Source of the DNA: an uncultured Clostridia bacterium
GTDB taxonomy: Bacteria; Bacillota; Clostridia; TANB77; CAG-508
DNA length: 64,000 nt
Assembly (NCBI GenBank): GCA_934167365.1
Contig: CAKPKU010000001.1
Span: 17,525 to 81,524 of the forward strand
Reading direction: 5' to 3'
Under the pieces are notes generated by a model. The model was not told the origin of the DNA and did not search any database. It saw only the letters and a program-made list of their open reading frames with translations. The first letter of the stretch is position 1. Each line of letters opens with the position of its first letter. This document shows, piece after piece, positions 27,403 through 34,528 of the stretch. The translations under genes were made by a program, and so were the position numbers.

Positions 27403-28143
27403 TTATGTTGTTTCTTTTATATATTCTTTTATAACTTCACTAGTACTTCCATCCATTTTTACACTTCCTTCATGTATCCATATTGCTCTATCACAAAGTT
27501 CTTTTGCAGAATCTAGACTATGTGTAACAAATACCATTGTTTTTCCTTCTGATTTTAGCTCTTTCATCTTATTTAGACATTTTTCTTGAAAGTGTTGATC
27601 CCCAACAGATAAAATTTCATCTACTAATAATATTTCTGCATCTACATTTATTGCTACTGAAAATGCCAATCTCATATACATACCAGAAGAATAAGTTCTT
27701 ACTGGATTATCAACATATGAACCTAACTCTGAAAATTCTATTATCTGCTCTAATCTCGAATCTATTTCACTTTCTGTTAATCCGAATATTGAAGCATTAA
27801 AATATATATTCTCTCTTCCTGAAAAGTCTGGATGGAATCCTGCTCCTAACTCAAGTAATGATGTGAGTTTCCCATTAGTAGTTATTTTTCCTTTATCAGG
27901 ATATATTATCTTTGTCATTAATTTTAATAATGTTGATTTTCCTCCTCCATTAACACCAATTAAAGCTACTGCTTCCCCTTTATTTATCTCAATATTAATA
28001 TCTTTTAATACTTGCCTCTCTTCTTTTTTATTTCTATTCCAAAATAAAAGTTTCTCCTTTAAACTGTTTGCCTTATCAAAATATACTTCAAAACTTTTAT
28101 AAACATGATCTACAATTATACTTTTATTATTTTCTTCTTGCAT
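27403..28143 (-). CDS. wzt: Polysaccharide ABC exporter, ATP-binding subunit
   Basis: A 246-residue ATPase of the Wzt/TagH subfamily. Walker A is GVNGGGKSTLLKL, the Q-loop region ELGAGFHPDFSGREN is diagnostic for polysaccharide exporters, the signature is YSSGMYMRLAFS, Walker B is ILLVDEILSVGD and the switch His lies in VFVTHS. The extended N-terminal part (YKSFEVYFDKANSLKEKL) is also typical. It has no C-terminal carbohydrate-binding domain, so polymer length would be set by synthesis or coupling to the permease rather than by end-cap recognition. It is the first gene of the exporter operon, after a 191-bp gap. Confidence 0.93.
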   Translation of the reverse strand: MQEENNKSIIVDHVYKSFEVYFDKANSLKEKLLFWNRNKKEERQVLKDINIEINKGEAVALIGVNGGGKSTLLKLMTKIIYPDKGKITTNGKLTSLLELGAGFHPDFSGRENIYFNASIFGLTESEIDSRLEQIIEFSELGSYVDNPVRTYSSGMYMRLAFSVAINVDAEILLVDEILSVGDQHFQEKCLNKMKELKSEGKTMVFVTHSLDSAKELCDRAIWIHEGSVKMDGSTSEVIKEYIKETT

Positions 28144-28224
28144 AATATACCTCTTTCTAACATCATATATTTTCTCAAACTATGTATCTATGTTTTCTAC
28201 TACATAATTATACAAAAAAAACAT

Positions 28225-28261
28225 ATTATTTCATAAATTTTTTTAATTATTTCATAAATTT
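28225..28261. repeat. Short direct repeat upstream of wzt
   Basis: The 16-base sequence attatttcataaattt occurs at 28225-28240 and again at 28246-28261, a 21-base period, in the 191-bp gap that probably carries the wzt promoter. A repeat on two helical turns could bind a regulator, but it may be chance in AT-rich DNA. Confidence 0.35.
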
Positions 28262-28334
28262 TATAATTTGTAAATATATAGTTTAACATAAACACACTAA
28301 AACCGCAGTTTTTTTTAATTATATCATTTTAGTT

Positions 28335-29231
28335 CTATTTTATTGTATTGTTTATATACCTTATAGACTTTATCTTACCTGGAACATACAATAACATTAT
28401 AAGAACTTTATTTTTACAACTAGTACATTTTATAAAAGACTTTTGCCTGCTTAAATACCCAAACAAAATAAAATGCTTAACAACATACAACCTCTTCCTA
28501 AACTTGACTCCTCTCATATCCATATCATTTAATATCTCATAAAAATACCTATAATATCCAAACGGGTTATTCACAAATTCCTTATTAATATTCTTTGTAT
28601 AACCTTCTTCTTGATATTCGCAAACCATTATATATTCATTATTACAAATCATCTTGTAATCCTTATCCATTTTATGGTACATCCTAGCTTCTGTAACAAA
28701 TCTTTCATTATGCTCTAATTCATATCTATATTTTTTTCTAACTTCAGTAATAAAAGCTAATGCTTTCTCACCTGTTTCACCTTCTTTAAAATATAAATCA
28801 AACATTGTTGTTTCTTCTTTTTTGAATGTATTTCCCATATTATTTCCATTTTGATCAATTTTTAAAAATGCAAATGCATAAATATCTTTTCTTTCTTTAT
28901 TTTTTTCATATAGCTCTTCTATCTTTTCAAATGCTTCATCTGTAAAATAATCATCGGAATCGCACTCTATCCATATTTCACCTGTTACATATTGTGCTAA
29001 ATTATTTATTGCTGTCATTTTGCCTTGATTTTGTTGTTTAAAAAATCTTATTTCAATTTCATTTTTTGTAATATAATCTTTTATTAAATTTTCTGTCTCA
29101 TCTTCAGAGCCATCATCCATTATTAACCATTCTATTTCGTATTTGCTTGACTTGTTTTTTATAAGACTTTCATATAATTTAGGTAAACATTTTGCTCTGT
29201 TATATGTTGCTGTTAATATAGAAAACTTCAT
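28335..29231 (-). CDS. Glycosyltransferase family 2
   Basis: A 298-residue GT-A enzyme: KFSILTATYNRAKCLPKLY at the nucleotide-sugar site, WLIMDDGSEDET, the acceptor-side QNQGKMTAINNL and the metal-binding ECDSDDYF. No transmembrane helices are obvious, so it is a cytoplasmic, peripherally bound transferase. Its ATG overlaps the stop codon of the upstream GT4 gene (TAAATG), with AGGTGAT as ribosome binding site inside that gene, so translation is coupled. It is the last gene of the GT4-GT2-GT2-GT4-GT2 run. Specificity unknown. Confidence 0.88.
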   Translation of the reverse strand: MKFSILTATYNRAKCLPKLYESLIKNKSSKYEIEWLIMDDGSEDETENLIKDYITKNEIEIRFFKQQNQGKMTAINNLAQYVTGEIWIECDSDDYFTDEAFEKIEELYEKNKERKDIYAFAFLKIDQNGNNMGNTFKKEETTMFDLYFKEGETGEKALAFITEVRKKYRYELEHNERFVTEARMYHKMDKDYKMICNNEYIMVCEYQEEGYTKNINKEFVNNPFGYYRYFYEILNDMDMRGVKFRKRLYVVKHFILFGYLSRQKSFIKCTSCKNKVLIMLLYVPGKIKSIRYINNTIK

Positions 29232-30356
29232 TTAATCACCTACTAATTCTATAATTTTTTGTAATTTTTCTGTATTATCATATTTTGCATTTGCTTGTGT
29301 ATTATTAAGTATTCTCTCATCATTGTCTTTTAATAACTTGTACAATCCATCATAAATTTCATCTTCACTATTTTCTAATATCAATGACTTTTGATAATTT
29401 TCTATACATTCTCTTGCTGCTGTATTTGTTATTATTATTGGTTTATTTAATATTTTTGCTTCTTCTAATACCATTCCATATCCTTCAAATTCAGATAATA
29501 AACAAAAATAATCTGTATTTTTTATATATGGATATGGATTTTCTTTTTTCCCTAATAAAATGAATGTTTCCTCTACATTTTCTTGTTTTATTAAATCTTG
29601 AAGATTGCTTTTTTCTGGTCCATCTCCTATTATGTATACTTTATGTTTTAATCCTTGTTTTATTAATTTACTATGAACTCGTATAAATCTATCTATTGCT
29701 TTTTGCTTTACAAGCCTACATACAGTTAAAAAGTTTGTTACATTTTGATCTAATTCAATATTAATATTAACATTTGACTTTTTTATTACTAAATCTTTAT
29801 CTATGTAATTATAAATAACATGCATGTTTTCTACATTTAAATTATTATATACATTTTGAAATTTATCCATATTATCTTTACTAACAAATACTAAATCATT
29901 ATACTTTTTGTATATGTTCTTATCTATATATTTTTTTATTTTTGATTTAAAGTCATTTCCAAATACCTTTTCTATATCATTGTGTATCCATACTATTTTG
30001 TGTGTATTTTTATTTCTAGTACTAAATAATCTTGTTATTGGACCTTCCAAAAATGCTATTTCTGTGTCATAATCCTGTTTTATTTTTTTATTATATATTA
30101 TTTTGCTAAATAACAATATCTTTATTGGAATCCACATTTTTTGTATTTTTGTTAATTCATCATATCTACAATTATATAATGATTTAAATTTTACTTTTTT
30201 ACTTAAATCTTTTTTTAGCTCTCCATTATCATATATTGAAAATATTGTTATATCATATTTTTCTGACAGTTTATTCGATATATCTACTAATACTCGCTCT
30301 GCTCCACCTAATGTTAGGCTTGTTATTCCAAATAATATCTTTTTTATTGTTATCAC
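29232..30356 (-). CDS. Glycosyltransferase family 4 (GT-B fold)
   Basis: About 374 residues. The N-terminal KILFGITSLTLGGAERVLVD is a standard GT4 acceptor-domain start. The donor-binding half has FLTVCRLVKQKAIDRFIRVH, YIIGDGPEKSNLQDLI, ILLGKKENPYPY and SEFEGYGMVLEEAKILNKP with the E-x7-E pair. It would act in cytoplasmic glycan assembly. The start is uncertain: GTG at 30356 is the nearest usual start codon, but it is part of the AGAGGTG ribosome binding motif. The best-spaced codon after that motif is an ATA at 30347, directly before the conserved KKILFG. Confidence 0.85.
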   Translation of the reverse strand: MITIKKILFGITSLTLGGAERVLVDISNKLSEKYDITIFSIYDNGELKKDLSKKVKFKSLYNCRYDELTKIQKMWIPIKILLFSKIIYNKKIKQDYDTEIAFLEGPITRLFSTRNKNTHKIVWIHNDIEKVFGNDFKSKIKKYIDKNIYKKYNDLVFVSKDNMDKFQNVYNNLNVENMHVIYNYIDKDLVIKKSNVNINIELDQNVTNFLTVCRLVKQKAIDRFIRVHSKLIKQGLKHKVYIIGDGPEKSNLQDLIKQENVEETFILLGKKENPYPYIKNTDYFCLLSEFEGYGMVLEEAKILNKPIIITNTAARECIENYQKSLILENSEDEIYDGLYKLLKDNDERILNNTQANAKYDNTEKLQKIIELVGD

Positions 30357-30360
30357 CTCT

Positions 30361-31314
30361 TTATGCACTAAAAATAACACAATATATTTTATATGTAAAT
30401 TTATTTACTGTTTTCATATAAAAATTTTTGACTGATTTATCTTTTTTTAGTATTTTGTTTTTCTTCCAATTTGGAAATTCACTATTCAATCTTGTCCATG
30501 TCTCTTGTAATAATTGCTTTCTTATTAATTTATTTTCCACTTTTGCTATTCTAAATAATGAACTACATAGTAATAATCGTGAATATGTATATTCTAGCTC
30601 TGTTTTATATTCTTCATATAAATTATTTTCTTTGTAATATTTTATTACATTGTCCATTATTGCAAATATATCTTTTGTTTTTTCATTTTGTGTATTTGAT
30701 ATTGATGAGCTTCTTTGTACATAGTGTATTAATGGCTCTTTTATAAATGATACTTTATTGTAATATGGTACCATTTTATAGAAAAATTCTACATCTTCAT
30801 ATCTTAACCCTTTTGGGAATTCAATTTTGTGCTCTTCTATTAAACTTCTTTTTATTAATTTATTCCATGCTACAACTCTTCCATATGTTAGCATTTCTTT
30901 TTTATTATTGTATACTTTTCCAGTATCTATCTTGTTTCGATCTGAATACTCCCATATAAAATCACATTCTACTAAATCGCTCTCTTCTTCTTTTGCTTTT
31001 TTATACATTTTTTCATATGTGTCTAACTCCACATAGTCATCTGAATCTAAAAAAGCTATATATTCTCCTTTTGCTTCAGGTATTCCGTAGTTTCTAGCAT
31101 CTGATAGACCTCCATTTTCCTTATCTACAAGTTTTATTTTATTTGGATATTTTTTTTGATATATTTCTATTATTTTCCTTGAACTATCTGTTGAACCATC
31201 ATTCACTATTATCAGCTCTATATCTTTTAAGGTTTGATTTACTAGTGAATCCATTGATTTTACTATATATCTTTCTACATTATATACTGGTACTATAATA
31301 CTAACTTTAGGCAT
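30361..31314 (-). CDS. Glycosyltransferase family 2
   Basis: A 317-residue GT-A enzyme beginning MPKVSIIVPVYNVERYI, with LIIVNDGSTDSS, ENGGLSDARNYGI and the metal site FLDSDDYVE. The C-terminal part is helical and basic. The ATG at 31314 follows a GGGGGG ribosome binding stretch by four bases, so it is preferred over an upstream in-frame start that overlaps the neighbour. It is closely related to the next gene upstream (31326-32270), including near-identical DNA around the NGGLSDARNYG motif, and is probably a tandem duplicate. Confidence 0.9.
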   Translation of the reverse strand: MPKVSIIVPVYNVERYIVKSMDSLVNQTLKDIELIIVNDGSTDSSRKIIEIYQKKYPNKIKLVDKENGGLSDARNYGIPEAKGEYIAFLDSDDYVELDTYEKMYKKAKEEESDLVECDFIWEYSDRNKIDTGKVYNNKKEMLTYGRVVAWNKLIKRSLIEEHKIEFPKGLRYEDVEFFYKMVPYYNKVSFIKEPLIHYVQRSSSISNTQNEKTKDIFAIMDNVIKYYKENNLYEEYKTELEYTYSRLLLCSSLFRIAKVENKLIRKQLLQETWTRLNSEFPNWKKNKILKKDKSVKNFYMKTVNKFTYKIYCVIFSA

Positions 31315-31325
31315 ATTTCCCCCCA

Positions 31326-32270
31326 TTATCTTAATTTTAAATACCATTTTATATTTATATTTAAAATTATTTTCTTTAGTAATTGTTTTAAATTTCTTGC
31401 TTTTATATTTTTTAATATTTTTCTTCTTTTTATTTCTTTTATATATTTCTTTTGGTTTACTTTATCTAAATCATCTACTTTTAAAATGATATTATTTGTA
31501 TAATATATTTTTAGATTTTCTAATGTTTGTTTTGTTATATTATATTCCTTTATTTTCTCGTTCATATAGTCATAGTGATTTAGCATATCCATTGCTCTTT
31601 TCATTACTTTTTGCTGATTATTTCCTCTTGTTATGCTTGTTGTAGATTGGTAATAATAATATCCATAAACATTAGTTGATGCTACTTTTTTTGCTTTTAG
31701 CATTATTAAAGATGTTAATGCAAAATCTTCATGAAGCCTTCCTACTGGATATTTGAAATCATTTTCCTTCCAAAATTCAGTTTTATATAAATATAACCAT
31801 GCTGGTTGTAACATTAAATCTTGGTAATATAATGTATTAAATGCTTCTTCCCCTGTTTTTTCTTCAAATACTGGACCATCTACTTTATCTATTTCATTAT
31901 AATCCTCATCTACCTTTATTAGTTTGTATTTTATCATATCATAGTCTGAATCTATATACTTCTTTAAGTTTGAAAACAAATCTATATCTATATAATCATC
32001 TGAATCTAAAAAGCATATATAGTCTCCTGTTGCCTTTTGTATTCCATAATTTCTGGCATCTGATAAGCCTCCATTTTCCTTTTTGTAATATTTAATATTT
32101 TCATATTTTTGCAAATACGGCTGTATTACTTTTTCAGAGCTGTCTGTCGATCCATCATTTACTAGTATTACTTCCATATTATTGTATGTTTGATTTTCTA
32201 CTGATTCTATACATTTTTCTAGATATTTTTGTGTATTATATATAGGAATTATTATGCTTATTAATTTCAT
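31326..32270 (-). CDS. Glycosyltransferase family 2
   Basis: A 314-residue GT-A enzyme: LISIIIPIYNTQKYLEKCI, ILVNDGSTDSSEKVI, KENGGLSDARNYGI, and the metal site FLDSDDYID. A typical EpsJ/CpsJ-like polysaccharide glycosyltransferase. The second half has many Lys and Asn residues and ends in a basic amphipathic region suited to membrane association. It is paralogous to the gene immediately downstream. Donor specificity cannot be read from the sequence. Confidence 0.9.
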   Translation of the reverse strand: MKLISIIIPIYNTQKYLEKCIESVENQTYNNMEVILVNDGSTDSSEKVIQPYLQKYENIKYYKKENGGLSDARNYGIQKATGDYICFLDSDDYIDIDLFSNLKKYIDSDYDMIKYKLIKVDEDYNEIDKVDGPVFEEKTGEEAFNTLYYQDLMLQPAWLYLYKTEFWKENDFKYPVGRLHEDFALTSLIMLKAKKVASTNVYGYYYYQSTTSITRGNNQQKVMKRAMDMLNHYDYMNEKIKEYNITKQTLENLKIYYTNNIILKVDDLDKVNQKKYIKEIKRRKILKNIKARNLKQLLKKIILNINIKWYLKLR

Positions 32271-32313
32271 TTTTGCCTCCTAGCTTTGAATTTTTTTGCA
32301 TTTTTCCGACTTC

Positions 32314-33414
32314 TTATGTAGTTTTATTTAATATTATATTTTCTACCTTTTTTATTATTTCATTGTTATACTTTTCTGGATTAAATTTATCTTTTATTTC
32401 ATAGCCATTATTTATAAAATTTTCCATTGCATTGCTTATTTGTTTAACATCTTTTGAACACACTAAACCATATTTCCCATTTATGTCTTTTTCACTATCT
32501 GATACATCTGTTGTTATTATTGGTTTATTGAATACAAATGATTCTATATATACAACTGGATAACCTTCAAAATTTGATGTTAAAATTACACTATCACATT
32601 GTTTAAAATATGGATATGGATTCTTTTTAGGTCCTAAAAATATTATTTCATTTTCTAAATTTAAATCTTTTACTTGCTTTTTATAATATTGTGTGTCTGG
32701 ACCTGCACCTACTAATATTATTTTAAATTTATATTTTTTTTGTTTTAATATTTGAGCTGATTTTATTAATCTTGTTAATTGTTTTTGCTTTTCATCATGT
32801 CTTCCTATATTTAAAAAAGTTATTTCATCACTACTTTTTTTAAAATCTGTTATACATTCTTCTGATTTCTTTACTATTTCTTTATAATCAATTAAGTTAT
32901 TACATACAATCAATTTTTCACTCAGATATTTAAATCTTCTTTCAAAATCATTTTTAGATTCTTCTGATACAAAAACAATTTTTGAAAACTTTTCTACATT
33001 TACTTTATTAAAAAAGTCTAAATACTTTTCTTCATTATTCTCAAAAAAACTCAAATAATTATTGTGAACCCATAATACACTGTTATTTGATGCAGTTCTT
33101 GCTATAAATGATGATGATAACGAATATGTTGCAAACGATATAGCACAATCAAATTTATTTTTATACTTGAAGATAAATTTTAATCTTTTTGTTGCATTCT
33201 TCAATTTTGCTATTATTTTATTTTTATTATAACTTGGTGAATATTCTATTATTTTTACTGTTTTATCAATTATGTCCAAAAATATTCCTTCTTTTTTTTC
33301 GAGAACTAATGTTATATCATACTGTTTTTTAGCCAGATAATTTATCAATGTTACAAGTGCGGTCTCTATTCCACCTATATTTAATGAATATGCTGCAAAC
33401 AAAATCTTTTTCAT
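32314..33414 (-). CDS. Glycosyltransferase family 4 (GT-B fold)
   Basis: About 366 residues, starting MKKILFAAYSLNIGGIETAL, with LNIGRHDEKQKQLTRLI, IILVGAGPDTQYY, IFLGPKKNPYPYF and SNFEGYPVVYIESFVFNKP, the donor-binding half of a GT4 enzyme. It is the first gene of the glycosyltransferase run. The ATG at 33414 has no clear ribosome binding site. The nearest AAAGGAG lies about 45 bases upstream in front of a possible 6-codon leader frame (ATGGTGTAT to TAA), so start or coupling is unusual. It is a paralogue of the GT4 encoded at 29232-30356. Confidence 0.87.
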   Translation of the reverse strand: MKKILFAAYSLNIGGIETALVTLINYLAKKQYDITLVLEKKEGIFLDIIDKTVKIIEYSPSYNKNKIIAKLKNATKRLKFIFKYKNKFDCAISFATYSLSSSFIARTASNNSVLWVHNNYLSFFENNEEKYLDFFNKVNVEKFSKIVFVSEESKNDFERRFKYLSEKLIVCNNLIDYKEIVKKSEECITDFKKSSDEITFLNIGRHDEKQKQLTRLIKSAQILKQKKYKFKIILVGAGPDTQYYKKQVKDLNLENEIIFLGPKKNPYPYFKQCDSVILTSNFEGYPVVYIESFVFNKPIITTDVSDSEKDINGKYGLVCSKDVKQISNAMENFINNGYEIKDKFNPEKYNNEIIKKVENIILNKTT

Positions 33415-33490
33415 TATATCTTGTATGATATATTTAATAACTAAAATACACCATACACTCCTTTCTTCATTTATTTTTATATTAATATTT

Positions 33491-33518
33491 AGTATAATCA
33501 AAATGTGGTAACTGTGAA
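33491..33518 (-). promoter_or_regulatory. Possible promoter of the glycosyltransferase operon
   Basis: TTCACA (33513-33518) and TATACT (33491-33496) on the minus strand with a 16-base spacer, upstream of the first GT4 gene. Weak match. Confidence 0.3.
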
Positions 33519-33545
33519 CTTTTAATTTGTAATTTACATTATTTG

Positions 33546-33953
33546 TTACTTATTCACTGATTTTATTTTCCATTCTCCATTTTTTGTCGATCCAATTCTT
33601 TCTATTATTCCATTTTCCTTTAAATTCTTTATATTATAAGACACACCATCTCTTGTTAAATTAAGCTTCTGTGCCATTTCTATTTGAGTGATTTTTGGAT
33701 TTTCTCTTATTAAATTTATTATTTTTTCTTGTGTAGTTTCTTGTGTGATTTTCATTTTATCAACAGCTTTATTAATTATTTCTAACATAAATTCAATAAA
33801 CTCATTTGAACTACCTGCTATATTAGAATTAGCTATTGCCTTATAATATTCCTCTTGATTTCCTTTAATTATACTTTCTATTGGTAGATATTTAAATAAT
33901 TCTTTCCAATTTGATAAAATGGCAGTTTGCCATAATTTAGTACAATCTCTCAT
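33546..33953 (-). pseudogene. C-terminal remnant of a Fic-domain protein
   Basis: The frame of 135 codons reads KLWQTAILSNWKELFKYLPI, IIKGNQEEYYKAIANSNIAG and EFIEFMLEIINKAVD. These are the segments that follow the catalytic HPFxDGNGR loop in Fic (AMP-transferase) proteins, then a winged helix-turn-helix (ITQIEMAQKLNLTRDGVSYN, ERIGSTKNGEWKI) typical of Fic C termini. The catalytic loop and all preceding parts are missing. The similarity begins exactly where the frame meets the 3' end of the lytic transglycosylase gene, which it overlaps by 17 bases. It may still be translated as a small DNA-binding protein but cannot AMPylate. Confidence 0.75.
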
Positions 33954-34506
33954 AAATCCCGTAATCCCTTATAATTTTCCTAACATAATTATTAGTCTCC
34001 TTATAAGGAATATTCTCTATATCAGATCCATCTTCTTTTATAACACCATCTTGAATCCATTTATCTACTGTTCCAATTCCAGCATTATATGCTGCAATTG
34101 CTAAACAATAATTTCCATTATATTTTTGTAATAAATCTGATAGGTACTTTGTACCTAGTTTTATATTTATTCCTGCATCAAATAGCATGTTTGGTTCAAA
34201 TGTTGTATCTGTCATTACATTACTTGCCACTTCATCTGCTGTCGAATCCATTAATTGCATAACACCTTTAGCATTACTGTTTGACACTACATTATCTTTA
34301 AAATTACTTTCTGCCTTTATTACTGCATATATTAATAATGGATCAACATCATATTCTCTAGAATATTCTGTAACATATTCAGAATATGTTTTCGGATACA
34401 TTTTTTTCATTATCCTATCAGGAATTTTAAGCAATTTTACAATTCCTATATATGATATACATACTATTAATATAGTAATAATAAATGCCTTAAGTTTTTT
34501 TGGCAT
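33937..34506 (-). CDS. Lytic murein transglycosylase, SLT domain
   Basis: A 189-residue exported protein. An N-terminal membrane helix (about 5-22) anchors it. The SLT domain has the catalytic Glu in YAVIKAESNF, then SNAKGVMQLM and AIAAYNAGIGTVDKWIQDG, and ends TNNYVRKIIRDYGIYERLY. It cleaves the MurNAc-GlcNAc bond non-hydrolytically, giving anhydro-muropeptides. In many Firmicutes a short SLT gene like this sits next to polA and coaE. Here it is 22 bases downstream of polA, probably in one transcript. GAAAGGGAAGA precedes the ATG. Confidence 0.92.
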   Translation of the reverse strand: MPKKLKAFIITILIVCISYIGIVKLLKIPDRIMKKMYPKTYSEYVTEYSREYDVDPLLIYAVIKAESNFKDNVVSNSNAKGVMQLMDSTADEVASNVMTDTTFEPNMLFDAGINIKLGTKYLSDLLQKYNGNYCLAIAAYNAGIGTVDKWIQDGVIKEDGSDIENIPYKETNNYVRKIIRDYGIYERLY

Positions 34507-34528
34507 ACTATCTTCCCTTTCTTTTGTA

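Noticed and set aside
33546..33953. Stand-alone winged-helix regulator
   Set aside because: The N-terminal half matches the part of Fic proteins that follows the catalytic loop, so a truncated Fic gene is the better explanation, though the remnant may still be expressed.
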